Source: an uncultured Pelagibacteraceae bacterium
GTDB lineage: Bacteria > Pseudomonadota > Alphaproteobacteria > Pelagibacterales > Pelagibacteraceae
Reading direction: 5' to 3'
Assembly (NCBI GenBank): GCA_902534735.1
Contig: CACARD010000002.1
Coordinates: forward strand, 62,001-126,000
DNA length: 64,000 nucleotides
Position 1 is the first letter of the stretch. Each line of letters opens with the position of its first letter. Below, piece after piece: positions 1-9,595 of the stretch. The notes under the pieces were generated by a model, which was not told the DNA's origin, did no database searches, and worked only from the letters and a program-made list of their open reading frames with translations. The translations under genes were made by a program, and so were the position numbers.

Positions 1-257
1 CCTGTATATAAATCTTTTCCTGCTGGAGAATTAGCTACTGCCATTCCCATTAAAATAAACATTGGTATTGAAAGTAGGACAAACGAATTTAATCCTGCAT
101 AGAAAGTTTCGGCAAAAACATCTAACATTTGAAAACCTTCGAATGCAACTAAAAGAGCTATTGATACAAAGCTTAAACCAAAAGCAATTGGTATTCCGGA
201 AAATAATACTATCAAAGTAAAAACAGCAACGATTATTGCAATTATTAATGGATCCAT
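1..257 (-). CDS. TRAP transporter large permease (DctM-like), N-terminal part, truncated by window edge
   Basis: Reverse-strand reading from ATG at 257 gives MDPLIIAIIVAVFTLIVLFSGIPIAFG..., typical DctM N-terminus; start overlaps the stop of the DctQ gene (TAATG). Confidence 0.8.
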   Translation of the reverse strand, partial: MDPLIIAIIVAVFTLIVLFSGIPIAFGLSFVSIALLVAFEGFQMLDVFAETFYAGLNSFVLLSIPMFILMGMAVANSPAGKDLYT

Positions 258-751
258 TAGTTAGTATCCTTTTCGTCTGTAAGCTTAATAATCTCTGCTA
301 TATATTGTAAAATCATTAATGCTGCACCTATCATCATTGAAGAATATGGTACCCACAAAGGAGGGTCCCAAACTGTTCCTGTTGAGTAATTTTTAGTAAA
401 CGCTTCCTCAACCATTAAAAAACCAAAATAAAATAAAATTAAAAAGAATAATAAACTGACTAATGAGGTAAAAATTTTAAGTCTTAAGATATTTTTTTTT
501 GATAGGAAATCATAGATCCACTCCATACTCACGTGTGCTTTTTCACTCAAAACATATGCGCTTCCTATAAATGTTGAAGCAACGAGAAGCATTGTGACAA
601 GTTCTGTTTGCCATGTTATTGCTCTTTGAAAAAAGTATCTTTCAAAAACTAATTCTACAATTACAAGAATTGATAACAGTAAAGCTAGAACTGCAAAAGC
701 TCCGCAAGCTCTTGCAACATAATCACAGAATTTTAAGTATTTTTCTTTCAT
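257..751 (-). CDS. TRAP transporter small permease (DctQ-like)
   Basis: 164 aa, four hydrophobic segments, W-x-x-E-L-V motif; lies between DctM and DctP genes. Confidence 0.85.
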   Translation of the reverse strand: MKEKYLKFCDYVARACGAFAVLALLLSILVIVELVFERYFFQRAITWQTELVTMLLVASTFIGSAYVLSEKAHVSMEWIYDFLSKKNILRLKIFTSLVSLLFFLILFYFGFLMVEEAFTKNYSTGTVWDPPLWVPYSSMMIGAALMILQYIAEIIKLTDEKDTN

Positions 752-801
752 AAAAAAACCCCTACCTATAGAGAATAAATAGGGGTTCTTTATATATTAT
801 T

Positions 802-1812
802 TTATTTAACTGCTAAAGCCATTTCCATTAGCTTATCGCCACCTGGAACTTTTTCAGCAAAAGCTTTGTGAGATGATTTTATTGCAATATCAACCCATGC
901 AGCGTGATCCTTAGCATCCATATATACTAATTTAACACCTGCAGCTTTGTACGCTTCCTCAAACTTTTTATCTAAGTTTTCTACTTGAGCTGTCATATAT
1001 TTCTCAGCAACTTTTCCAGCTTTCATTAAAGCCACTTGTTGGCTTGAATTTAAAGCATTGTAGCTTTTCTTAGACATTAAAATTGGCTCATACATAAACC
1101 ATAAACCAAATTTTCCTGGAGGAGTTGCACATTTTACTTGTTCGTAAATTTTATAACTCACAAAACTTCCTGAACTAGTATTTGCACCTGTTAATACACC
1201 AGTTTGTAAACCAGTATAAATTTCAGATGATGGCATACTTTGAATACCTGCACCAGCAGCCTCTAACATTTGGTTGAAAGCTTTTCCTGCAGCTCTCATC
1301 ACTTGTCCTTTAGCATCACTTGGATTTTTGATACATTTAGTTTTTGATGCGAAACCACCACCTAACCATGCATCAGACAGTACCACAACACCAGCATCAC
1401 TGATTATTTTTTTAATCTCTGTCATCATTGGACCCTTGTTAAATCTCAATGCATGCTCATGATTTTTTACAGTTCCTGGCATTAAAGTAGCATCAAACTC
1501 TGGATGGAATTTTGATGCATAAGCTAATGGGAAAGCAGAAATATCTAATTGACCTGTAGTCATAGGTTTCCACTGTTCTTTTGGCTTATAAAGTGATTTA
1601 GCTGGATAAATTCTAATTTCTAAATCAACGTTTGCTTTTTTTACTTCATCAGCAATAATTTGTACCATTTCATGACGTGGGTCAAAAGAACCATCCGCTC
1701 TTGGTGTACCTGGCCATTGGTGACTTGCTTTTAATGTAACTGCATATGCAGATCCTACTATTGAAAAAGCTATAATTATTGAAGACAAATATAATGTTAT
1801 TTTTCTTAACAT
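802..1812 (-). CDS. TRAP transporter substrate-binding protein (DctP-like)
   Basis: Signal peptide then DctP-type sequence (SHQWPGTPRADGSFDPRHEMVQ...); adjacent to DctQM. Confidence 0.88.
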   Translation of the reverse strand: MLRKITLYLSSIIIAFSIVGSAYAVTLKASHQWPGTPRADGSFDPRHEMVQIIADEVKKANVDLEIRIYPAKSLYKPKEQWKPMTTGQLDISAFPLAYASKFHPEFDATLMPGTVKNHEHALRFNKGPMMTEIKKIISDAGVVVLSDAWLGGGFASKTKCIKNPSDAKGQVMRAAGKAFNQMLEAAGAGIQSMPSSEIYTGLQTGVLTGANTSSGSFVSYKIYEQVKCATPPGKFGLWFMYEPILMSKKSYNALNSSQQVALMKAGKVAEKYMTAQVENLDKKFEEAYKAAGVKLVYMDAKDHAAWVDIAIKSSHKAFAEKVPGGDKLMEMALAVK

Positions 1813-1894
1813 AGTTTTCCCCTTTTTATTTATAATGGTGATATTAAATTGAACTTAAGCAGAAGAGTCAATATAAGGAAATGACGTACTTATT

Positions 1895-3037
1895 ATGGAT
1901 GGTCCTTTAAAAAATTTATTAGTTATTGATCTTACTAGGGTTTTAGTAGGTCCATATTGCACAATGATCTTATCTGATCTCGGTGCACGTGTAATTAAAG
2001 TAGAAGCGCCAGAAATTGGTGATGATTCAAGAAAGTTTGGACCATTTGTAAAAGACTATTCAGCATATTTTATGTCACTTAACAGAGGAAAAGAAAGCAT
2101 TGCGCTTAATTTAAAAAATGAAGATGACAAAAAAATCTTTGATAAAATTTTAGCAAAGGCAGATATTTTAGTAGAAAATTTTAAACCAGGTACTTTAGAA
2201 AAATGGGGATTTGGTTGGAAAGATGTAAGTAAAAAATATCCAAAATTAATATATGCATCTGCATCTGGTTTCGGCCAGACTGGTCCTTTAAAAGAATTAC
2301 CTGCTTATGACATGGTAGTTCAAGGAATGGGTGGACTGATGAGTGTTACTGGCCATCCAAATAGTGAACCAACAAGAGTTGGAACATCAATTGGTGATAT
2401 TACAGCAGGTCTTTTTACTGCAATTGGAATTAATGCGGCTTTATATGATAGACAAAAAACAGGTAAGGGAATGTTTATAGATGTTTCTATGTTAGACTGT
2501 CAAATTGCAATTTTGGAAAATGCAATCGCAAGATATTTATCTAAAAATGAAATTCCTAAACCTATGGGATCTAGACATCCTTCAATCGCTCCGTTTGAAG
2601 CATTTAAAACAAAAGATAGTTATATTATCATTGCTGCAGGTAACGATAAATTATATGAAAAGCTTTGTGAAGTATTAGGTATACCTGAAATAGTCAGTGA
2701 TAAAAGATTTAATACCAATTCACTCAGATGTGAAAATATGAATGAACTAAAATCAATTTTTGAAGATAAACTTTCTTCAAAAAATACTTCTGAATGGGTA
2801 AGTGAAATGGAAAAATTAAAGATACCTTGTGGACCGATATTTAATATTAAAGAAGCAGTAGAAAATCCTCAAGTCGAGGCAAGAAATATGATTGTTAAAG
2901 CCTATCATAAAGTAGTTGGTGATTTTAGATTAGCAGGCAATCCAATAAAAATGTCTTCATATGAAGATAAAAGTACTAGAGGAGACATCCCTGATCTTGA
3001 CGAACACAGGGAACAAATATTAAAAGAGTTTTCTTAA
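1895..3037 (+). CDS. CaiB/BaiF family (type III) CoA-transferase
   Basis: MDGPLKNLLVIDLTRVLVGPYCTMILSDLGARVIKVE...NLKNEDDKKIF...YDMVVQGMGGLMSVTG motifs. Confidence 0.92.
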   Translation: MDGPLKNLLVIDLTRVLVGPYCTMILSDLGARVIKVEAPEIGDDSRKFGPFVKDYSAYFMSLNRGKESIALNLKNEDDKKIFDKILAKADILVENFKPGTLEKWGFGWKDVSKKYPKLIYASASGFGQTGPLKELPAYDMVVQGMGGLMSVTGHPNSEPTRVGTSIGDITAGLFTAIGINAALYDRQKTGKGMFIDVSMLDCQIAILENAIARYLSKNEIPKPMGSRHPSIAPFEAFKTKDSYIIIAAGNDKLYEKLCEVLGIPEIVSDKRFNTNSLRCENMNELKSIFEDKLSSKNTSEWVSEMEKLKIPCGPIFNIKEAVENPQVEARNMIVKAYHKVVGDFRLAGNPIKMSSYEDKSTRGDIPDLDEHREQILKEFS

Positions 3038-3565
3038 TTAAGAATTATTTTCTTCGTCGCTTACGTTATCTGAAACTTGTTCTTCTGCTTCAGAAACTTG
3101 ATCTAGTGAAACGTCATCATTTTCTTCAGCCTCACTTGGAGCTTCTACATTAACATCAGGTTGAGCTGATGGTGATAATTCAGCAAGATCTTCTTTTGAA
3201 ACTTGAATTTTTTCAGGGATTTTTCTAGCTCTTTTAGAAGGAAGAATTGGTACACCACTTTTTGAAATTTCACCTTTGTACAAATTCTCAAAATCATCTC
3301 CAATATCTTCATCTTCTTCAGCAGTATCGTCAATTTGTTCTACATGTTTTCTTAGTTTGTAAACTGCAGCTTCAGTTAAATCTGGAACTTTAATTGTTTC
3401 TTCAGCTATTTCTCTTAAAGCAATAACTGTGTGCTTGTCGTTATCTCTATCTAGTGTAGGTTCAATTCCTGAATTAAGTTGAGTAGCTCTTTCTTTAGCA
3501 ACCAAAACTAATTCATAAGGGCTATCTACTTTGTCTATACAGTCTTCAACGGTAACTCTTGCCAT
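3038..3565 (-). CDS. rpoZ: DNA-directed RNA polymerase omega subunit with long acidic C-terminal extension
   Basis: [33 protein letters not shown]...[14 protein letters not shown] is the omega signature; C-terminus rich in E/D. Confidence 0.92.
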   Translation of the reverse strand: MARVTVEDCIDKVDSPYELVLVAKERATQLNSGIEPTLDRDNDKHTVIALREIAEETIKVPDLTEAAVYKLRKHVEQIDDTAEEDEDIGDDFENLYKGEISKSGVPILPSKRARKIPEKIQVSKEDLAELSPSAQPDVNVEAPSEAEENDDVSLDQVSEAEEQVSDNVSDEENNS

Positions 3566-3607
3566 GGGCGATTAAATATACTCCAAGATAAACAAAATCA
3601 AGTATTT

Positions 3608-4816
3608 TTATACTAAAATTGGATTTAATTTTTTTCTAACTAAAAAAAGAAGAATAAAAGAAATAAGTATATAAAGTGCAGATATTATAGCAATTTTCTC
3701 AATTGAAAACCCAATATCAATTAAAATTCCAAAAAGAGCAGTTCCAAAAGCAGTTGAAAAAACCATGAGAGCAGTAGTTAGAGCTTTAATAGATCCAATA
3801 TGCTTTACACCATAAACTTCAGCCCAAGTAGAAGATCCCAATACGTTTGCTAAACCATTTGATATTCCAATTAAACCTAAAAATATAAATGCAGTAAATT
3901 GTGCATCAAAATAAATAATTACAAAAGTCGATAGAAACAAAGGAATATTCATAAAAATTAAAAGTTTTCGACTTGTGAATTTGTCAATTAAAAAACCAGA
4001 TATTAAAAGTGTAATTACTGAAAATATTGAATAAGACATAAAAGACTGCGCAATTACAAATGGTCCCCAGTTTTTTGACTCAGTAATAAATGATTGATAA
4101 ACAAATACACCAGTTGCAATCCAAGGCATGGCCAGCATATTCATGCTAACTATATAAAATTTATAATCTTTTATTACTTCAATTCTTTTCCATTGCTTAA
4201 TATTTTCCTCTTTAAATTCTTCACCTTCAGTGCTTTCTCTTGTATCAAGTTTAACAGTTTGAACTAAAAAGAATGATGCAATCGGTAAAAATATTAAAAT
4301 TAATAATGCAATTACAGTCCAAATATTTTGCCAAGTTGTTAATGACAACAAAAATACCATTAAAACAGGTAAGATAAATTCAGCACTAGATAAACCAAAC
4401 CAACAAATGCTTAATGCCCTACCCCTTGATTTTGTGAAATATCTCGAAACTGTTGTTGTTGCAGTATGAGACATCATTCCTTGACCTGAAAATCTCATTA
4501 AAAAAATTGCAATGAATAAAAAAACTAAGGATGAAATTTTTGAAAAGAAAAAACAAGAAAATGATAAAAGTAATGTTACATAGATTGCAAATCGAAATAT
4601 ATTTATATCATCAATTTTCTTTCCAACCCATATAAGTAGTAAACTACTGCACAGTGTTGCAGATGCATATATTGAGCCAAATTGTCCATGAGTTATCGAG
4701 AGTGTCTCTCTTATACTTGTATTGAATATTCCTAGAAAAAAACTCTGTCCAAAGCTTGAAAAAAATGTAAATATGAATCCAAATACAATTACTTTTAAAC
4801 TTAAATTTTTAAACAT
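3608..4816 (-). CDS. MFS transporter
   Basis: 402 aa, ~12 hydrophobic segments, MFS-type arrangement. Confidence 0.8.
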   Translation of the reverse strand: MFKNLSLKVIVFGFIFTFFSSFGQSFFLGIFNTSIRETLSITHGQFGSIYASATLCSSLLLIWVGKKIDDINIFRFAIYVTLLLSFSCFFFSKISSLVFLFIAIFLMRFSGQGMMSHTATTTVSRYFTKSRGRALSICWFGLSSAEFILPVLMVFLLSLTTWQNIWTVIALLILIFLPIASFFLVQTVKLDTRESTEGEEFKEENIKQWKRIEVIKDYKFYIVSMNMLAMPWIATGVFVYQSFITESKNWGPFVIAQSFMSYSIFSVITLLISGFLIDKFTSRKLLIFMNIPLFLSTFVIIYFDAQFTAFIFLGLIGISNGLANVLGSSTWAEVYGVKHIGSIKALTTALMVFSTAFGTALFGILIDIGFSIEKIAIISALYILISFILLFLVRKKLNPILV

Positions 4817-4824
4817 AAAAAAAT

Positions 4825-5700
4825 ATGACTTCTAAAGTTGCTTTCATAGGTCTTGGTGTAATGGGTTATCCAATGGCAGGATATATATCAAAAGCAGGAC
4901 ATAATGTAACTGTTTTTAACAGAACAAAATCAAAAGCAGAAAAATGGATTAGTGAATATAAAGGTAAGATGGCCGCGACTCCAAAAGATGCATCAAAAGA
5001 TGCAGACTTTGTTTTTACTTGTGTTGGCAATGATAATGACTTGTCTGAAGTTACAATTGGAAAAGATGGTATCTATAATATTATAAAAAAAGGAGCTATA
5101 CACATAGATAACACAACATCTTCAGCAGATATTGCTAGAAAACTTTATAAATCTTCGATAGCTCATGGATGGCAATTTTTAGATGCACCAATTTCTGGAG
5201 GTCAGTCTGGTGCTGAAAGTGGTTCATTAACTGTAATGGTTGGGGGAGATGAAGAAGCATTTAAAAAGGCAAAACCTTTAATAGATTGCTACAGTAAAAA
5301 AGTAAATTTGATTGGCCCATCAGGCAGTGGACAATTAACAAAAATGGTTAATCAAATGTGTATAGGTGGTTTAGTTCAAGGTTTATCTGAGGCAGTTAAT
5401 TTTGGAATTAATGCAGGTTTAGATATGGACAAAGTTATGGAAACTATTTCTAAAGGTGCAGCTCAATCTTGGCAAATGGAAAATAGATATAAAACTATGG
5501 TAGCTGATAAATTTGATTATGGATTTGCTGTAGATTGGATGAGAAAAGATTTAAAAATTTGTATTGAAGAAGCAAAAAGAAATGGTTCACCAGTTCCAGT
5601 AACAGAAATTGTTGATGGTTATTATGCAGAAGTTCAGAAAATGGGTGGAAATCGTTGGGATAGCTCTAGCTTGATTGCTAGATTAAAAAAGAAAAAATAA
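4825..5700 (+). CDS. NAD(P)-dependent beta-hydroxyacid dehydrogenase (3-hydroxyisobutyrate / 2-hydroxy-3-oxopropionate reductase family)
   Basis: GLGVMGYPMAGYISKAGH Rossmann motif, DAPISGGQSGAESGSLTVMVGG, GSGQLTKMVNQ. Confidence 0.9.
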   Translation: MTSKVAFIGLGVMGYPMAGYISKAGHNVTVFNRTKSKAEKWISEYKGKMAATPKDASKDADFVFTCVGNDNDLSEVTIGKDGIYNIIKKGAIHIDNTTSSADIARKLYKSSIAHGWQFLDAPISGGQSGAESGSLTVMVGGDEEAFKKAKPLIDCYSKKVNLIGPSGSGQLTKMVNQMCIGGLVQGLSEAVNFGINAGLDMDKVMETISKGAAQSWQMENRYKTMVADKFDYGFAVDWMRKDLKICIEEAKRNGSPVPVTEIVDGYYAEVQKMGGNRWDSSSLIARLKKKK

Positions 5701-5702
5701 TT

Positions 5703-6308
5703 GTGTCTAACACTGTTCCCTACTACGAGGATTTTTCCGAAATAAAAAAAAAAATTTGGTTAATGCTAACTGAAGCGGTTACTAATAGATCATCTCCTTT
5801 TAGAATACCTGTTTTTTCTTGTGGAACTGAGAACGATATCGAAAGTAGAATTGTTGTTCTTAGAAAATCAGATGAACAAAATAATTTAGTACAATTTCAC
5901 AGTGACATAAGATCTGATAAAATTAAAATATTAGAAAAAAATCCAAATTCATCGATGTTATTTTATGATAAAGATGAAAAAATACAGGTTAGATTAAAAG
6001 TTGAAGCAATTATCAATCATAATAACGATATAACAAAACAATCTTGGGAAAAAACTCAACATATAAGTCGTAAATGTTACTTAGTAGATAATGGACCAGG
6101 TACAGAGTCTGATTTTCCAACATCTGGTTTAAAACCTGAATTAGATAATTTTGATTATACAAAAGAACAAAGCGAAGAAGGATATAAAAACTTTACTGTT
6201 ATACAGTGTAAAATTAAATCTATTGAGTGGTTGTATTTAGCTGCAAAAGGTCATCGAAGAGCTAGATTTGACATTAATAATAGTAAAGATACTTGGTTGG
6301 TGCCATAA
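5703..6308 (+). CDS. Pyridoxamine 5'-phosphate oxidase-like FMN-binding protein
   Basis: RIVVLRKSD...FHSDIRSDKIKILEKNPNSSMLFYDKDEKIQVRLKVEA resembles the PNPOx-like split-barrel family; GTG/TTG start possible. Confidence 0.7.
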   Translation: MSNTVPYYEDFSEIKKKIWLMLTEAVTNRSSPFRIPVFSCGTENDIESRIVVLRKSDEQNNLVQFHSDIRSDKIKILEKNPNSSMLFYDKDEKIQVRLKVEAIINHNNDITKQSWEKTQHISRKCYLVDNGPGTESDFPTSGLKPELDNFDYTKEQSEEGYKNFTVIQCKIKSIEWLYLAAKGHRRARFDINNSKDTWLVP

Positions 6309-6703
6309 TGAAAAAATATGAAGCTATGGTTTTGTCATGTATGGATCCAAGGTTTCAGCCAAAAGTTTTTAATTACTTAAAAAAAAAGAAATTAACTGGA
6401 AAATATAGCTCATTTACTATTGCTGGAGCGGCCATTGGTGTAACTTCTAAAAAATTTAAAAAATGGCAATCAACCTTTTTGGATAATTTATCAACTTCGA
6501 TAAAGTTGCATAATATTGATAAATTAATAGTTATTAATCACGAAGATTGTGGTGCAGCTAAAATAGTGAATGAAAAGAAAGAATTTAATTCAACTATTGA
6601 AAAGAAAATTCACAAGGATTCTTTTAAAAAAATTAAATTAATTATAGATAAAAAATTCCCAGAGTTGAAAATAAATTTTAAAATTTTGTCGCTAAAAGAT
6701 TAA
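6308..6703 (+). CDS. Short beta-carbonic-anhydrase-like protein
   Basis: SCMDPRF (C-x-D-x-R) and INHEDCGAAK (H-x-x-C) match beta-CA zinc ligand positions; the ATG at 6308 gives MKKYEAMVLSCMDPRF; the ORF-track start at 6293 is less likely. Confidence 0.6.
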   Translation: MKKYEAMVLSCMDPRFQPKVFNYLKKKKLTGKYSSFTIAGAAIGVTSKKFKKWQSTFLDNLSTSIKLHNIDKLIVINHEDCGAAKIVNEKKEFNSTIEKKIHKDSFKKIKLIIDKKFPELKINFKILSLKD

Positions 6704-6707
6704 TCTT

Positions 6708-6998
6708 TCAAAGTCCCTTAATTATTATATTTGTCCCCTCAGCATTATCCAATCTTATTTGTTTTATTGGTTTATATTCTTCCGAATTATACCATTCCAA
6801 AGCCCTCTCATAACTTGGAAATTTTAAAACTATTATTCTTGGAAATTTAGTTTCACCATCAAATATTTGATACTCACCATTTCTAACCAAAAACTCTCCA
6901 TCAAATTTTTTTACAATTGGATTAACTTTTTCAATGTACTCTTTATAATTTTCTGGATTAGTTACTCTTAATTGTGCAATTACATACCCAGCTGGCAT
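6708..6998 (-). CDS. DUF1330 family protein
   Basis: MPAGYVIAQLRVTNPENYKEYIEKV...RIIVLKFPSYERALEWYNSEEYKPIK is typical of DUF1330. Confidence 0.85.
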   Translation of the reverse strand: MPAGYVIAQLRVTNPENYKEYIEKVNPIVKKFDGEFLVRNGEYQIFDGETKFPRIIVLKFPSYERALEWYNSEEYKPIKQIRLDNAEGTNIIIKGL

Positions 6999-6999
6999 A

Positions 7000-7512
7000 T
7001 TAAAAAACAGTTTTTACGTATCTTTTCCAATTATCTTGGTAATGTTTTGCGTTCTCAGTAATTTTACCTATTTCTTCGTCAGTAAGTTTTCTTACTACTC
7101 TACCAGGTGCTCCAACTACTAATGAGTTATCTGGGATCTCTTTATTTTCAGTTATTAATGCTTTAGCACCAATGATGCAGTTTTTACCTATTTTTGCATT
7201 ATTTAAAATGACAGCTCCAATACCAATTAAACTATTATCTCCAATTGTACATCCATGGAGCATAACGATGTGACCGATGGTTACGTCTTTACCAATTCTT
7301 AAAGGGCATCCTGGGTCAGTATGCAAAACGCTTCCGTCTTGAACATTTGAACCTTCTCCGACATGAATATTTTCATTATCACCTCTAATTACAGCATTAA
7401 ACCATACACTAGAGTTTTTTTCTAATGTGACATCTCCAATAATAGTTGCATTTGGTGCTACCCAATTTTCGCCAGAGTTTTTTGGTTTTTTATCTTCCAA
7501 ATCGTAAAACAT
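7000..7512 (-). CDS. Gamma-carbonic anhydrase family / left-handed beta-helix hexapeptide protein
   Basis: VWFNAVIRGDNENIHVGEGSNVQDGSVLHTD...IGHIVMLHGCTIGDNSLIGIGAVI. Confidence 0.9.
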   Translation of the reverse strand: MFYDLEDKKPKNSGENWVAPNATIIGDVTLEKNSSVWFNAVIRGDNENIHVGEGSNVQDGSVLHTDPGCPLRIGKDVTIGHIVMLHGCTIGDNSLIGIGAVILNNAKIGKNCIIGAKALITENKEIPDNSLVVGAPGRVVRKLTDEEIGKITENAKHYQDNWKRYVKTVF

Positions 7513-7532
7513 AATTTATATATTATTACATT

Positions 7533-8087
7533 ATGCCTATTAAAACACCAGTATGTGATTTTGGAAAAAAAGCAGAAAACTTTGAATTAAAATCTACAGA
7601 GAACAAATTAATATCTTTAAATGATATCAAAGGTGAAAATGGAACTTTGGTAATGTTTATTTGTAATCATTGTCCATATGTAAAAGCAATTATTAGAGAT
7701 GTAGTGGAGGACTGTACAAAGCTTAGTGATTTAGGAATAAATTCAGTTGCAATATGTTCTAATGATCCAATTAATTATCCGGAAGACTCTTTTGAAAAAA
7801 TGATAGAGTTTGCAATTAAACATAAGTTTAATTTTCCATACCTAATTGATGAAACCCAAGATATTGCAAGAAAATATGATGCTGTATGTACTCCAGATTT
7901 TTTTGGTTATGATAAAGATTTTGGTCTTCAATATAGAGGAAGAATAAGAGAATTAAGAGAACTAAAGCCTGTGAGATCTGGAGATAGTGATTTATTTTTT
8001 GCTATGAAACAAGTTTCAGAAACAGGTAAAGGTCCTGAAGAACAATTTCCAAGTATGGGTTGCGGTATTAAGTGGTCATCTAATTAA
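7533..8087 (+). CDS. Thioredoxin-like/redoxin family protein
   Basis: FICNHCPYVKAI redox motif and AhpC/TSA-like fold pattern. Confidence 0.88.
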   Translation: MPIKTPVCDFGKKAENFELKSTENKLISLNDIKGENGTLVMFICNHCPYVKAIIRDVVEDCTKLSDLGINSVAICSNDPINYPEDSFEKMIEFAIKHKFNFPYLIDETQDIARKYDAVCTPDFFGYDKDFGLQYRGRIRELRELKPVRSGDSDLFFAMKQVSETGKGPEEQFPSMGCGIKWSSN

Positions 8088-9169
8088 TGTATTTAATAAT
8101 AACTAGAACTTTCCCACCCGACATTGGTGGTATGCAAAATCTGATGTGGGGATTAGCAAGATCTTTATCAAAGTTAGATATGGTTAAAGTTTTTGCAGAT
8201 TACCACGAAGATCATAAAAAATTTGATGAGAAAGTTTCATTTACAATAGAAAGAGTTAGTGGAGTTAAATTATTAAGAAAATACAGAAAATCTCTACTAA
8301 TAAACGAATATTTAAATGAAAATAAAAATGTAAATTGTATTATTGCAGATCACTGGAAAAGTTTAGAACTTATAAAATCTTCAAAAAAGAAAATATGTTT
8401 AATTCACTCTAAAGAAATTAATCATCCTAAAGGATCTAGACTTAACAAAAAAGTTCTGGAGGTTTTAAATAATGTTGACCATGTGGTGGCAAACTCAAAC
8501 TTTACGAAAAATTTAGCGGTTAGTCTTGGAATTGAAGAAAAAAGATTAACAGTCATAAATCCAGGTGTAGATCCCGTTGAAGAAATTCCAAAAGATGATC
8601 TTAAACAAGCAGAAGAAATGTTAAAAGGAAAAAAACAAAGGCTAATTACTGTCTCAAGGTTTGATAAAAGAAAAAATCATGAAAAAGTTATAATGGCTAT
8701 TAGGAATTTAAAAGAGAAATATCCTGATATTACTTACACCTGTATAGGATACGGAGATGAAGAAGAAAATTTAAAAAAATTAGTGATAGAATTAAAACTT
8801 GATGAATATGTAAATTTTTTAAGCGATATATCTAATGAATTAAAAAATGCACTAATTGTAAAATCAAATATTTTTATAATGCCATCAATAATTCACAAAA
8901 CTTCAGTTGAGGGTTTTGGAATTTCTTTTATTGAAGCTGCGCAATATGGGATTCCATCTATAGGTGGTAAAGATGGTGGTGCTTCTGATGCAATTGTTCA
9001 TAATAAAACGGGATTGATTTGTGATGGTAATAGTCTAAATGAAATTTATTCAAGTATAGATAGTTTATTTGAAGGTAATAAATATATTGAGTTTGGAAAA
9101 GAGTGCAAAAGTCATTCTGAAAATTTTCTTTGGGATAAGATAATTGAAAACTATAAAAGAATCTTATAA
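8087..9169 (+). CDS. Group 1 glycosyltransferase (GT4-like)
   Basis: TRTFPPDIGGMQNLMWGLARSLSK...VSRFDKRKNHEKVI...EGFGISFIEAAQYGIPSIGG. Confidence 0.88.
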   Translation: MYLIITRTFPPDIGGMQNLMWGLARSLSKLDMVKVFADYHEDHKKFDEKVSFTIERVSGVKLLRKYRKSLLINEYLNENKNVNCIIADHWKSLELIKSSKKKICLIHSKEINHPKGSRLNKKVLEVLNNVDHVVANSNFTKNLAVSLGIEEKRLTVINPGVDPVEEIPKDDLKQAEEMLKGKKQRLITVSRFDKRKNHEKVIMAIRNLKEKYPDITYTCIGYGDEEENLKKLVIELKLDEYVNFLSDISNELKNALIVKSNIFIMPSIIHKTSVEGFGISFIEAAQYGIPSIGGKDGGASDAIVHNKTGLICDGNSLNEIYSSIDSLFEGNKYIEFGKECKSHSENFLWDKIIENYKRIL

Positions 9170-9178
9170 AGTTAAAAT

Positions 9179-9595
9179 ATGTTAGATAAATTTAATGGAA
9201 TAATTTATTTAAGTATTTTTATTTTACATTTTATTGTTTACGCCGTTTATGCTTTCAGAACAGTTGTTGCAACAAAGTCATTTTTAGATCAATACAATAT
9301 AGATCACTCTGCAGCTGTGATGGTTAGATTTTTTGGAGCTCCATTTATTGCATCAGTTTTAGTAGCACTATACATAATGTTTATTAAAGCAGATGGTTTG
9401 GCAGGAACATGGGGTTTCTTTACATTAATTTTTGCACAAAACGTTTTATATTTTTTAATTGGGATATATACAATTTATATCAATAAGCTTGGACATAACG
9501 AAAAAACAAATAGCGAAGGGGTAATTGCCTCAGGAATTTTGACAGTTTTAAGTGGGATTCTTTGTTACGGTCTAGCTGATAAAATTTATATTTAA
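9179..9595 (+). CDS. Hypothetical membrane protein
   Basis: 138 aa with four predicted hydrophobic stretches. Confidence 0.6.
   Translation: MLDKFNGIIYLSIFILHFIVYAVYAFRTVVATKSFLDQYNIDHSAAVMVRFFGAPFIASVLVALYIMFIKADGLAGTWGFFTLIFAQNVLYFLIGIYTIYINKLGHNEKTNSEGVIASGILTVLSGILCYGLADKIYI

Noticed and set aside
1274-1462. Plus-strand ORF inside the TRAP DctP gene
   Set aside because: Antisense to a clearly recognised protein. The same applies to the other antisense ORFs in the track, such as 3145-3333, 10463-10660, 11936-12142, 39210-39521, 41063-41401, 41367-41657, 50248-50635, 51384-51623, 52567-52932, 54427-54765, 61959-62297 and 62593-62853.
4825-5700. Beta-hydroxyacid dehydrogenase considered as a sulfolactaldehyde reductase
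   Set aside because: The family is broad and no sulfoquinovose or sulfolactaldehyde genes are adjacent, so the generic family call is kept.
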